NCBI GenBank assembly: GCA_018830225.1
Contig: JAHJSS010000019.1
Span: 1-36,781, forward strand
Direction: 5' to 3'
Length of the DNA: 36,781 bases
Origin: Nanobdellota archaeon
GTDB taxonomy: Archaea > Nanobdellota > Nanobdellia > Woesearchaeales > UBA11576
Of the stretch, positions 16,339 through 26,264 are shown piece after piece (position 1 is the first letter of the stretch; each line of letters starts with the position of its first letter). The position numbers and the translations under genes were made by a program. The notes under the pieces were generated by a model. It did no database searches. It had not been told where the DNA came from and saw only the letters and a program-made list of their open reading frames with translations.

Positions 16339-18612
16339 TTGACATTTCATACTTTTTCAGACAGCTATCTTCAAAGGGGTGTTCTGCCAACCGAAACACC
16401 GGTGATTGTTATCCGCAACGCAAAAGAACTAGAACAAATAATAAACACCTTCTCACCTAGGCGCACCTCTTCTGATTCATGCATAGACGCGCTCGAATTC
16501 TCACAGCGAAACCCTCTAGCGTTATCTCAGGAGGAAGCATTGGCGATGTTCCTTGAAAATGCAACAAGGAAAACAAACAAGCCAAAGCAAGAAGCGCTCC
16601 TCAACTACATATCCGGGCACGACAATGGAATCGACCCGAAACTGCTCAAGATGGGGAAGACAATCCGTTCTCGCAGGAAATGGACGACAAAACAATCAAT
16701 AGTCAAGCAGACGGTTTCTGCCATCGACACTACGGAGATGAGCCCCATAGACAAGGAATACCTCCGCGAACTGATATATCATGTGACAAAAAAGTCTCGT
16801 GAACATAAAAACGTGACTTCTCCCTCGTTTGCAGCAATCAATTCAAGGGCGTCTGCGCTCGACTATATCGAAGACACGCTATTCGAGGCGACGCTCAGGC
16901 CAACGAAGACCTACCAGACAGACAACTTCAACGCAAGGTTCGCAGAAGCACTGCGCTCAGAGGCAGAAAAAGGCGCGAAGAACAAGCTCTCGATCCTGAC
17001 GAACGCATATGAGAATGCACGGCACGAAATTCCGATGAGAAAATCCCTCCTCAATATAGGAAAAGAGATCACCTCAAGGAGGAGATGGGACAACCGCCTT
17101 GCGAAGATAGATGAGCTGCTTGAAGACGCTGAAAATGCAGGGGGCCTCAATGACCACGAAAGACTGTACGTATCGACCGCAATACAGCATATATCAAACA
17201 ACAAGACCATAAAAGGAAACGCACTTCTGAAAGACTGGGCAGGATCAATCAAAAGAAGGCTAGCTGCACTCGCAGGCGAAAAGTATTCCGCTTACCATCG
17301 ACAGAACGAGGCATTGGTCATCGTAGATGAAAAGTTAAAACAGCTTTCAGACGAAGAGGATGTCATAGCAGCATCCGAAACAACAGAGAAAATATTCAAA
17401 GCATACGGCTACCTCAAAGAATCAACATCAAGGAAAGCGCCAATAAACGAAATAAGACCGCTTGAAAGACGCTGCAAGTCAATAGAAAAGAAGCTCATAC
17501 AGATAACTGAAACTTCCTTTCTCTACTTAATTGAAGAAAAAGAAAAACAACAACCATCTGAAGCACCTCTGGGATACGTGATTCCTTCACCACACGCGCC
17601 AGGGGCAAGTTACAAACCAAGAAGACTGAACCCATTCATGAGCGCAGCGATGGCATTGCTTTTCGGGATATCCCTGTCAAACGGGACACGGGCTCCTGCG
17701 AATGAAAATGTTGCCTTTAACGGAAACCCCACATCCGAAGGCCTCATCGAATCATTATACTCAGCCCCACCAATACGGCCACCAGAGCCGCCCGAAGAGA
17801 CAGACAACCAATTCTGCAGGAGAAGCCTACTAAAAAAGGCAGAAGAGGCAAAAATTGTCCTGTTCTCTGACCGACACCTGGAAGAGGTCCTGCAAAGGTG
17901 CTTCACAAACACGGCAAAAACCCCGCGGACAATCGAGACAGCCAAAGGAAAAATACTTTCCTTCTCACCTCTAGGAGACACACCTTACAAGATAGTCTCC
18001 CCCTTCAACCGGCAGAGAAAAGAGGAACCTTTCCTGGTAGACGAGGAGTCAGGGATGGTCATATGCAACCCGTGCTCAGAGCAGAGAGCTGACGAGAACG
18101 GCATACAGGCCTGCTACAGAAGACACCTCGGCGTAGACATAGCCGCCGCGAACGGTGAAAAGAAAAGGATACAGATATATCCCATAATGCCCGGAAGGAT
18201 CATCTCGCTTGGAAAAGGCGGAGAAAAAGCAGGGACATACGCAGTGGTAGAACACAATCTTCCTGACGGAACCATGATCCAGACAAAATATTTGCACCTC
18301 GATCAGTTCTCGACAGAACTGGAGTCCATATATGAGGCCAAGACGAGGAAGAAAATACTTGTCGCGAGGTTTGCACAAGGCGAAGGCCCTGTTGTCATGC
18401 CTTACGAGATGGGAGGCAACGAGATAGGGGTGATGGGCGCTACAGGAAACGCCCTGGGAGCCCACCTCCACCTAGAAGTCAAGCAAGGAAAAAAGCTGGT
18501 GGATCCAGAACAATACCTCCCACGCTACATTCGCGAAGATCCGGAACATCTTGTCGTCCCAGCCACTCCTGAACAGAAAAACACGCTGGCCATGCTTGAC
18601 AAAGCAGCCTAG
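16339..18612 (+). CDS. M23 (LytM/lysostaphin-like) metallopeptidase domain protein with a long N-terminal helical region
   Basis: C-terminal HLGVDIAA (HxxxD) and GAHLHLEV (HxH) M23 zinc-ligand motifs, with GVMGATGNALGAHLHLE context. Confidence 0.85.
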   Translation: MTFHTFSDSYLQRGVLPTETPVIVIRNAKELEQIINTFSPRRTSSDSCIDALEFSQRNPLALSQEEALAMFLENATRKTNKPKQEALLNYISGHDNGIDPKLLKMGKTIRSRRKWTTKQSIVKQTVSAIDTTEMSPIDKEYLRELIYHVTKKSREHKNVTSPSFAAINSRASALDYIEDTLFEATLRPTKTYQTDNFNARFAEALRSEAEKGAKNKLSILTNAYENARHEIPMRKSLLNIGKEITSRRRWDNRLAKIDELLEDAENAGGLNDHERLYVSTAIQHISNNKTIKGNALLKDWAGSIKRRLAALAGEKYSAYHRQNEALVIVDEKLKQLSDEEDVIAASETTEKIFKAYGYLKESTSRKAPINEIRPLERRCKSIEKKLIQITETSFLYLIEEKEKQQPSEAPLGYVIPSPHAPGASYKPRRLNPFMSAAMALLFGISLSNGTRAPANENVAFNGNPTSEGLIESLYSAPPIRPPEPPEETDNQFCRRSLLKKAEEAKIVLFSDRHLEEVLQRCFTNTAKTPRTIETAKGKILSFSPLGDTPYKIVSPFNRQRKEEPFLVDEESGMVICNPCSEQRADENGIQACYRRHLGVDIAAANGEKKRIQIYPIMPGRIISLGKGGEKAGTYAVVEHNLPDGTMIQTKYLHLDQFSTELESIYEAKTRKKILVARFAQGEGPVVMPYEMGGNEIGVMGATGNALGAHLHLEVKQGKKLVDPEQYLPRYIREDPEHLVVPATPEQKNTLAMLDKAA

Positions 18613-18905
18613 AGAGGAGATATGGCACATTGAGCATAAGGTATATTGTCAATGGTCATCACATTCTTATCGTCAATAAGTTTCAGCCTGACAAGAAAAG
18701 CCACAGACTTCTTCCCAACTGCATTTATCACATAACAATCCTTGAGCAATTTTCCCAGTTCATGTTCTGGCATCTCCTCGCCCTGATAGAACCTCGACGA
18801 GAGGTCGAGCTGCCTGCCTTTTTCCTCAAACACCCTGCCAAGAATATCAGAATCGCAGATAGCGAACAGCTTGCCGTTGGGGGTTGAATGAACCTTGACG
18901 ATCAT
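18609..18905 (-). CDS. DUF424 family archaeal protein
   Basis: MIVKVHSTPNGKLFAICDSDILGRVFEEKGRQLDLSSRFYQGE; adjacent to aIF2-beta. Confidence 0.8.
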   Translation of the reverse strand: MIVKVHSTPNGKLFAICDSDILGRVFEEKGRQLDLSSRFYQGEEMPEHELGKLLKDCYVINAVGKKSVAFLVRLKLIDDKNVMTIDNIPYAQCAISPL

Positions 18906-18921
18906 CTTATCACTTGCTTTC

Positions 18922-19341
18922 TCAGGTGAAGCTCGCCTTCAATGACTTCACCTGGTGCTTCGATCCGCAGGCCTGGCACCTTATGAAGAAAAGCTCGCCT
19001 TCTTTGATGATCTTTGTGTCAGGCTTACCGCAGTCAGGACACAGCACATACTCAGAGGCGTACTTCCTCACCTTCTCATTCACCCTGGATGCAGGGACCT
19101 TGGCCCCAAGAATGAGCGCGCTCTTGGTGAGCGTGCCAGGAGTCGCAAGCTCCTTCAATATGTACTTAAGCAGGTGCTCAGGATTCCTGCCGAGCACATC
19201 GGCGATCGCGAAGAAATTGCTTATGACTGTCCTGCTACCCTGGATGTGGCCCAGGACCTTAGGTATCTCAAACCTCTCACTCTCAAAAACAGACTCGGGC
19301 ATTTCCTTCCTTGCCTTCTTGAGCATATCCTTGTAATCCAT
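18922..19341 (-). CDS. eif2b: Translation initiation factor aIF2 beta
   Basis: MDYKDMLKKARKEMPE...RFEIPKVLGHIQGSRTVISNFFAIADVLGRNPEHLLKYILKELATPG...YVLCPDCGKPDTKI...FFIRCQACGSKHQVK. Start at 19341 preferred over the track start. Confidence 0.95.
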   Translation of the reverse strand: MDYKDMLKKARKEMPESVFESERFEIPKVLGHIQGSRTVISNFFAIADVLGRNPEHLLKYILKELATPGTLTKSALILGAKVPASRVNEKVRKYASEYVLCPDCGKPDTKIIKEGELFFIRCQACGSKHQVKSLKASFT

Positions 19342-19430
19342 AAGCAAAAAGGAGAAGCAGCCCCTATTTAAAACATGCGCATAAAAGCCCAGAGAAAGAT
19401 TTAAATACTTTATAAACGAAAATCCTGCAC

Positions 19431-20291
19431 ATGGTTCTTGAGTCACTAATAAGGCCGATAACAGCGGTGAAACGGCCCTGGGAGCTTTTCTTCTACGGCA
19501 TACTTGTAGCGTCGGTCGGGCTTTTCCTGGGCTACTGGATATTCAGGGACAAGGCAGACCTGGTCATGATATTTCTCACCACATTCGCATGCGTGCCGCT
19601 CATGTTCCACGCGATAAGGAACGAAGAGAAACAGGACATAATCCTTGAGAACGAAACAAGCATGCTGAAAAGGCACGGACGGGTGCTGATGTTCTACACC
19701 TTCCTGTTCATCGGCATGACATTCGCCTTTGTAATTTGGTATGTTGTGCTCCCTACAGACATGTCACAGACACTCTTCAGGCAGCAGATAACGACAATCG
19801 CCCAGATAAACTCTCCTGTGACAGCAAACGTGGTCGGGCACGCGACAACAACCTCCCTGTTCAACAGGATATTCTTCAACAACGTAAAAGTTCTCATATT
19901 CTGCATACTGTTCGCATTCTTCTACGGGTGCGGAGCCATATTCATACTGGCATGGAACGCATCTGTCGTCTCGGCAGCCATAGGAAACCTGATAAAGCTG
20001 GGAATGGCGAAATACGCAACAGTCGGCGGCGTCACAAAGATGGCAGCTGTAACGCAGACAGTCTCATACTCATTCTCAAGATACCTCTTCCACGGAGTCC
20101 CTGAGATGGTGGCATACATGGTAGCTGGCCTGGCAGGAGGCATCATATCCGTGGCAGTGATAAACCACGACTTCAGGACCAACCAATTCCAGAAGATAAT
20201 ACTGGACGCATCAACACTCTTGATAATCGCCCTAGCGATACTCTTCACAGCGGCAGTTGTAGAGTCATACATCACACCAGCGCTTTTCTAA
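19431..20291 (+). CDS. SpoIIM (stage II sporulation protein M)-like integral membrane protein
   Basis: Multiple TM segments; FFNNVKVLIFCILFAFFYGCGAIFILAWNASVVSAAIG and FHGVPEMVAYMVAGLAGGIIS are SpoIIM-like. Confidence 0.8.
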   Translation: MVLESLIRPITAVKRPWELFFYGILVASVGLFLGYWIFRDKADLVMIFLTTFACVPLMFHAIRNEEKQDIILENETSMLKRHGRVLMFYTFLFIGMTFAFVIWYVVLPTDMSQTLFRQQITTIAQINSPVTANVVGHATTTSLFNRIFFNNVKVLIFCILFAFFYGCGAIFILAWNASVVSAAIGNLIKLGMAKYATVGGVTKMAAVTQTVSYSFSRYLFHGVPEMVAYMVAGLAGGIISVAVINHDFRTNQFQKIILDASTLLIIALAILFTAAVVESYITPALF

Positions 20292-20318
20292 AGAAATCTT
20301 ATTTGTTCAGCCACTATC

Positions 20319-20462
20319 GCAGCGCCGCGCTGCTAACGTGATTTTCCGGCAATCAGACAGCGTTTTTTAGTGATATCGCTTGCGCAATCGTGAATATTAA
20401 TGCCACTTGGGCCGGTTTCTGCACATCTTTGCTGACCGACGCCAAAGCGGCGGCGCTGCTAA
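20319..20462. repeat. Intergenic GC-rich element with inverted/direct repeat termini
   Basis: GCAGCGCcGCGCTGC (20319-20333) near-palindrome; GCGCTGCTAA repeated at 20327-20336 and 20453-20462. Confidence 0.7.
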
Positions 20463-20489
20463 AAGGAGCTAAAAAACATAAAAAATAGA

Positions 20490-21140
20490 CTATTCGAGGA
20501 CCTTATACCTTCCAGGCCGGACCTCGAATATATCCCCCTGCTCAAGAAGCCTCTTCAACGCAGACTCGACATCGTTGCTGGAAACTGAAGATATATCATC
20601 AAAACCAACCCCTGATCCTGAGTCCAGTTTGCGTATCTCTTCAAGCAGCCTGGCAGAAACGCTCGGCTCGTCGACAAAATCCTCTTCCTCAACAGAAAGG
20701 ACATCAGGTCCCGGCTCCTCCTTAATCTTCTGTATCACATGGGCATCAAGAGCCAGCTCCATCCTCCTGAGCTCAACCCACTTAGGGTCAGAGACCTTCT
20801 TCATTATCTCAGGGACGATGTAACGCTCAGCACCGAATTCCCTGGGCCTGCCCATAACGTTGACGATGTCACCGACATCCAGGGCAGCGCCCGTCTCAAA
20901 AAACCTCAAAGAAATCCTCCCAGAACCGTCATCAAGAATGAAACTCTGGGACACGACACCATCCTCCTGGGCGCTCTTAGAGACAATCACTCCCAAAAGA
21001 TTGGCGCGCGACACCTTCTTATCCCTGACAGCAATATAGTTCGGGAGCCAGCCCTCTTCTTTCACATACCTATTGTTGATGATGTCAGCAACCCTTACCT
21101 TGTACGCAACCTGCCTCTTTGAGGATTCACCGTCAGCCAT
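20490..21140 (-). CDS. RPA-like OB-fold single-stranded nucleic-acid-binding protein with a C-terminal winged-helix segment
   Basis: NLLGVIVSKSAQEDGVVSQSFILDDGSGRISLRFFE...VGDIVNVMGRPREFGAERYIVPEIM is OB-fold; C-terminal DVESALKRLLEQGDIFEVRPGRYKVLE. Confidence 0.8.
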   Translation of the reverse strand: MADGESSKRQVAYKVRVADIINNRYVKEEGWLPNYIAVRDKKVSRANLLGVIVSKSAQEDGVVSQSFILDDGSGRISLRFFETGAALDVGDIVNVMGRPREFGAERYIVPEIMKKVSDPKWVELRRMELALDAHVIQKIKEEPGPDVLSVEEEDFVDEPSVSARLLEEIRKLDSGSGVGFDDISSVSSNDVESALKRLLEQGDIFEVRPGRYKVLE

Positions 21141-21235
21141 GGCAATAAAAATAGCAAACAGTTCTTATAAATCTTGTCATGGCAGCCAGAAGACAAGGCA
21201 TAAGCTTTAAATAAGCAAAACCCTTTGTCACTGGC

Positions 21236-22531
21236 ATGGTACAGCAGAACCTGGTCGCATTTATCCTGGCCCAGCTGAGGCAAGGACGCAGACTGGAGGA
21301 GATAAACGATTTCTTGATACGAGCAGGGTACGAGAAGTCAGAGATAGAAAGCTCTGTACAATACGTCATAAACCTTCAGACAAACCCCCAGCTGGCAGAA
21401 GAGCAGAGGATACAGCAGCTCGCAGACTACATACAGAAACAGCTCCAGGCAGGCTACGGCCAGCAGGCGATAGCCAACTTCCTCATATCCAGAGGGTATC
21501 CTTACTACGAGGTCAATTCTGCGCTGCAGCAGGCGACAATACCGAAGAAAGAGATTAGGATTGAGCACAAACTTGTGGTGTTCGCGCTGATCGCGATGTT
21601 CATCATGACAGCAGCAGTGACGATAATGTACTTCAAGGCCTACATGCTTATAGGGATAGGGGTGCCAGAGAAGCTGCTCGACGTCGAGGCAGAAAGGCTG
21701 ACGACAATAGTCCAGCAAGGAGGGGAACTGACATTCCAGGTCAAGCTCATAAACTTCGGGTATGAGAAGAGATTCGACGTCGTCCTTAACTACAAAGTGA
21801 TAGACCGCGAGACTCAAGGAACTGTGCTCGAGAAGAGCGAGACAGTGGCACTCTCAACAACCCTTGAGAACATCGTCAAGTTCAATATACCTGAAGACAT
21901 GAAACCGGGCAAATACGTGCTGAGAGTGGATGCAACGTATAAGGAATTCACAGCCACGTCAGGATTTGTATTCGACCTGCTGCCTAAAGAGCTCGCTGCT
22001 GAAAGGATAGAAGAGATAAGGAAGCAGGTGCCAGTGATACCTGAGAACATAAGCGAGATACCAGAGCTTGCGCCAGAGCGGCCAGAAGTACCTGAAGCGG
22101 TGCCGACGCCGATACCCGCCCTGCCTGTTGAGAAGAAATTCTACGAAGGACTCACACGACAGCAGGCATTCGAGATGGTGAAGGCCGTGAGCGTCAGAGA
22201 GCCGCAGAGAGCAGTGGAGATGTGCAAGACACTCAGGGTGCCGCAACACCAGAAGGACTGCATAATGAATATAGCAACGTTCAAGAAAGATGGCATATAT
22301 TGCAGCTTTATCGAGGATTCCGGTAAAGATGCTTGCCTTTTACAGCTATTCATGGAAACAAAACAGCCAAACCTGTGCGACCAGATACAAGACTCTGCTA
22401 TCATGAGCTCATGCAGAATGATGTCTGCCGCTGGCCAAGGAGGAACTTTCGCGCAGAATAACAGGCCGCAAGACGCGGCAGATACTTTCAAGCAATTTGA
22501 GCTAAGCGTCGCCCCTTTCAATCGACCATAA
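21236..22531 (+). CDS. Membrane protein: two N-terminal helical repeats, one TM, Ig-like domain and C-terminal Cys-rich repeats
   Basis: LVAFILAQLRQGRRLEEINDFLIRAGY and LADYIQKQLQAGYGQQAIANFLISRGY repeats; TM LVVFALIAMFIMTAAVTIMYF; spaced Cys in the C-terminus. Confidence 0.85.
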   Translation: MVQQNLVAFILAQLRQGRRLEEINDFLIRAGYEKSEIESSVQYVINLQTNPQLAEEQRIQQLADYIQKQLQAGYGQQAIANFLISRGYPYYEVNSALQQATIPKKEIRIEHKLVVFALIAMFIMTAAVTIMYFKAYMLIGIGVPEKLLDVEAERLTTIVQQGGELTFQVKLINFGYEKRFDVVLNYKVIDRETQGTVLEKSETVALSTTLENIVKFNIPEDMKPGKYVLRVDATYKEFTATSGFVFDLLPKELAAERIEEIRKQVPVIPENISEIPELAPERPEVPEAVPTPIPALPVEKKFYEGLTRQQAFEMVKAVSVREPQRAVEMCKTLRVPQHQKDCIMNIATFKKDGIYCSFIEDSGKDACLLQLFMETKQPNLCDQIQDSAIMSSCRMMSAAGQGGTFAQNNRPQDAADTFKQFELSVAPFNRP

Positions 22532-24889
22532 CTATCTTGGCTTGAACAAAGGCATGAGAACCGACCTGTAATCCCTGGAAATGTTCACGAGCTTTCCACT
22601 CTCCTCCAGATCCTCTATTATGACAGGTATTGGCATCTGAGCTACCTTGAACACGATGCTGTTGTTCTCCAATAGCTGGTCTTCCCCAACGCTCCAGAAC
22701 TGCGTCTCTTCTATGAATTCAAGACCTCCAGCGACAGTCTGGTCCATAACTGTTGGCTCCTCTGGCATAAAGTAGCATTCTGAATCCTCACCATTGTCAT
22801 AGTTCGTTTTATCATTATGACTCTTACAGCGCAAGCTCGGCTCTAGCACGACTCCTTTCCTATTAATCAATGTCGCCTTAATCTCGTAGTTTCCGGAAAC
22901 AAGCCTGACCTTACTTGAATTCATTGTCGGGGAATAGCTTATGACCTGAGTCGGGAAGTTCGCCAGCGGATTAATATCAACTTTCCTTAACATTATCAGT
23001 ATAGTATCATTGTCAGCGTCAGGCTCTTGCTTTACATTGCTCAATACAAGACGCCTTGTATATTTATTACCGTGAGCATCATAAGGATCCCAATAAAGTA
23101 TTTCCCTATCTACCAAAACCTTCGAAATATCCACCTCTTTCTCTATTATTGGTGTCAAAAGAATCTCAAAATCTCCAGAAAAGTCCGCGTCAACATCAAG
23201 ATCAAGCGTGACAGAGTCAAGATACCCCTCTTTCTCAAGCTTTATTATTCCCCCACCTTTGCAGAGCGGCAACCTAGATGTTAATGCGGTCTTGTTTTCT
23301 TCAAGATGAAATGTCGTAACACCCAAGCTGCAGAACTTGTAGAGCCCGCAGCCAAACTTGACCTTGACTCCCGCTACTTCTTCACCAATGATGCTGTCCT
23401 TTGCAGTTATCGTAACATTTTTTGATATCCGCTGGTTTGGATTGCAGAAAAGGCTCTTGCTTTCCCGGCGAGTAGATTCTATAATCTCACCCACACTCTT
23501 GTTAGCAGCAGCATCTGTCTCCGGAAGTTCGGTCTTTGTAACATCCACCCAAGTGAAAATATCCTGTATTCCTGAACCATAGGTTCCAGCGCCACCGGCC
23601 CATTCTTTCATATCCCTGTTGTCTCGCAGATTGGACTCAATGGAAAAAAATAAGGAATAGCCCTCACCGAAAAGCTCAGAGTCTCTACGGACCTCCACGA
23701 TTATCGGGTAAGATATGTCATAGAAGAAAGCGTATTCCCTTATCGGTGTAGAAGGGAAAAGAGTGAACGGACCCAATGAATTAGGTATGTCTATGACCCT
23801 TGTAGCTTTCAGCATCTCCCCGCTACTCGGCCCTATGTAAAGATAAATCGGCCAGTCAAGATAATAAAAGTTCACCGTGAAATTTCCGTAATCCTTGTCA
23901 AGCAAGCTGTTGTGATAGAAAGCCTTGTATAGGCCGTCAGCTATCAGGTCTCCGGTAATCACCTGTTGCGCATTCTTGGTACCTCTAAGACTCAAAAGTG
24001 GAACATAACTCACAAGCAATGAGCGGAAACTCTTATCGACAATAGTCCTGCTCCATATCTTCGGGACATGGCTCTCTTCCCGGGCGTATATGGGTGGAAG
24101 CCTGCTTGTGTCCGCACCAGAACCATACACCCCTATAATCTGTTTAGCGACATATTCCAGAAAGCTGGAATTCATCTCAGCACGGTTAATCTTATCAGCA
24201 AGCTCGTAGAAATCCTTGAAGTCGAGCTGTATCTTTGTGAAATACCTGCTCATGCTCGCAGTGTTATCCTCTATCGTGACGTTTATCGGGTATGTAAGCG
24301 TGACCACAACATCATTCTCCGTGATTTGCGTATCTGCCGATGGCTCACCCAGAGTGTCGATACTAAACCCTTCGCTCTTGAAAGATCTGAACCCATCTAT
24401 GCACTCCTCGAGATGATTGTATATGTAATAGTCGCTCTGCCGCTTGATGTAATCGAGGCCGGGTTTATTCTCATCAGTAAGTATACAGTTCATACACTTA
24501 TTGTCGGTCTTCATATACCACCAATAAGACACGTGGCTGGACTCGTAAGGAGTCATAAACGCAGCATCAGAAGAGGTCGGTTCATCCGGATTCAGCGTGA
24601 ATGACCTGCCAGAAATCTCAGCATCAGACATGTCCAAGTATCCTCCATGTTGCCCTATTATTATGAACGCCTCTTTGAGCTTCTTATTCAGACAGGACTC
24701 AATAAAATCCTTAATCGGCTTGAACTCATCAGGGACCCGTTCCGCGACCGCAACTTCTGCGGGCATTTCGCTAACCCTTCCACGAAGCATGAAAATGACT
24801 GTGGCTCCTGCCAAAATGATTATACCTATTATTATAAAGAGAGTCACTTGCGATTTTTTTCCGCTGAAAATCGAGCATCTCGCAATCAT
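22532..24889 (-). CDS. Large envelope-anchored hypothetical protein (pilin-like N-terminal TM)
   Basis: N-terminus MIARCSIFSGKKSQVTLFIIIGIIILAGATVIFML; 785 aa; 4-nt overlap with the upstream gene. Confidence 0.85.
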   Translation of the reverse strand: MIARCSIFSGKKSQVTLFIIIGIIILAGATVIFMLRGRVSEMPAEVAVAERVPDEFKPIKDFIESCLNKKLKEAFIIIGQHGGYLDMSDAEISGRSFTLNPDEPTSSDAAFMTPYESSHVSYWWYMKTDNKCMNCILTDENKPGLDYIKRQSDYYIYNHLEECIDGFRSFKSEGFSIDTLGEPSADTQITENDVVVTLTYPINVTIEDNTASMSRYFTKIQLDFKDFYELADKINRAEMNSSFLEYVAKQIIGVYGSGADTSRLPPIYAREESHVPKIWSRTIVDKSFRSLLVSYVPLLSLRGTKNAQQVITGDLIADGLYKAFYHNSLLDKDYGNFTVNFYYLDWPIYLYIGPSSGEMLKATRVIDIPNSLGPFTLFPSTPIREYAFFYDISYPIIVEVRRDSELFGEGYSLFFSIESNLRDNRDMKEWAGGAGTYGSGIQDIFTWVDVTKTELPETDAAANKSVGEIIESTRRESKSLFCNPNQRISKNVTITAKDSIIGEEVAGVKVKFGCGLYKFCSLGVTTFHLEENKTALTSRLPLCKGGGIIKLEKEGYLDSVTLDLDVDADFSGDFEILLTPIIEKEVDISKVLVDREILYWDPYDAHGNKYTRRLVLSNVKQEPDADNDTILIMLRKVDINPLANFPTQVISYSPTMNSSKVRLVSGNYEIKATLINRKGVVLEPSLRCKSHNDKTNYDNGEDSECYFMPEEPTVMDQTVAGGLEFIEETQFWSVGEDQLLENNSIVFKVAQMPIPVIIEDLEESGKLVNISRDYRSVLMPLFKPR

Positions 24890-25695
24890 CGAATTACCTC
24901 TTTAGTTTCATTCCAGATGTATGCACGGCTGAATGAAATGAAAAAAACAAAAAATATCAGCGCGGCTATCGAGGCTCCAACGCTAAAAACCGGCAAGACC
25001 AGATAAAATAAGATATTCATCCCTACAAACAAGAGCAATAAGAGAATGAAAGCAAGCCCAAGGACGTGGATTTTCGTAATACCTTTTTTCATTGTCTCGA
25101 TGAACGCTGACCAGCAATTCCGCCCTATGAGCGCGTTAGCAAATATACCTGTAAAATAAATCCCAACAACAATCATCACCAAGTCTAGGATGAACCCGGG
25201 CCAGCCTTTTGTCAGTACCGCTAGAATTACTAAAACCAACATCCAGGAGATGGACCAAAGCAGCCAGCAACCCACATATTTAATCATTGAAAGGAATGAC
25301 ATCTTATGTGACGCCAACACGGATATCGATACAAAACACCAACCACCTATTATTACTGCTCCTGCAATAAAACAACAAATCAACATAAACAAAATCCCTA
25401 GCACCACACTATTCGATTCGGCCCTCAAGTCAAGCAATTCTTTCTGCATATGAGTGCCTGAAACATCGCTGTAAGCCAAAGGAATCATCCGAATAGCCCC
25501 ACTCGCTATGGCCTCCATACCTTTCAGTTGAAAAGCAGCGAAGGCAATCGATATGCTGATAAAAATGACAAAAAGCAGGATGAAGCACAAATCTATAGCC
25601 AGAATCTTAAGAATTTTCACCTTCGGACCCTGGTGGAAGACACTTATCAGATTGTGAAACCTCCTCTTCCAGAAGCTGCTTTTCTTCGCCTTCAT
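24886..25695 (-). CDS. Polytopic membrane protein, hypothetical
   Basis: 269 aa with several TM segments (LCFILLFVIFISISIAFAAF, GILFMLICCFIAGAVIIGGWCFVSISVL, and others). Confidence 0.85.
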   Translation of the reverse strand: MKAKKSSFWKRRFHNLISVFHQGPKVKILKILAIDLCFILLFVIFISISIAFAAFQLKGMEAIASGAIRMIPLAYSDVSGTHMQKELLDLRAESNSVVLGILFMLICCFIAGAVIIGGWCFVSISVLASHKMSFLSMIKYVGCWLLWSISWMLVLVILAVLTKGWPGFILDLVMIVVGIYFTGIFANALIGRNCWSAFIETMKKGITKIHVLGLAFILLLLLFVGMNILFYLVLPVFSVGASIAALIFFVFFISFSRAYIWNETKEVIR

Positions 25696-26264
25696 CCTTC
25701 AACCACCGGAACAATGATCACATCGTCAGTCCTTTGATTCCAGTAATGCATCCTGGCCGAGGTATAGTTAGCATCGCTGAACTCAGAATAATAATCCCTG
25801 AACCCGTTCACATAATTTGAACTGCCAGAGCCTATTATTACCCTCTCACCAGAAGCCTTCACCAACCAGACCTCAAAATTCATCGATTCATCCAACTGCG
25901 TCGGCTGCACATACCAAGACACCTCGTACAGACGTTGCCCTGAATACTGAGAATACTCCTCTGGCAGGGGGTTTCTTCCCTGCGCCTGCAGGGCGATGAC
26001 GAGGTCATGATATATCTCCCCCTGTATTGTATCGCCGAAAAGCTCGTTCGGGTCCTTGTCCCCGCCCCAATCAAAGCAGACCTTTGCCTCCCAATCAGCG
26101 ACCTCATACCAGTTAGTGAAAGGGACCCCCACCTTCCCCGCGAAGAGGTCACTAGTCCAGAGCGTGACCACATCCGTCCACTCGGTACCAGCTGCCATGC
26201 CTGAGAGTGCCACAATCAACAAGACAGTTCCGAATAATATGATTAATCTCCGCATATTGATCAC
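25692..26264 (-). CDS. Secreted hypothetical protein
   Basis: Signal peptide MINMRRLIILFGTVLLIVALSGMAAG; 4-nt overlaps with both neighbours. Confidence 0.8.
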   Translation of the reverse strand: MINMRRLIILFGTVLLIVALSGMAAGTEWTDVVTLWTSDLFAGKVGVPFTNWYEVADWEAKVCFDWGGDKDPNELFGDTIQGEIYHDLVIALQAQGRNPLPEEYSQYSGQRLYEVSWYVQPTQLDESMNFEVWLVKASGERVIIGSGSSNYVNGFRDYYSEFSDANYTSARMHYWNQRTDDVIIVPVVEG

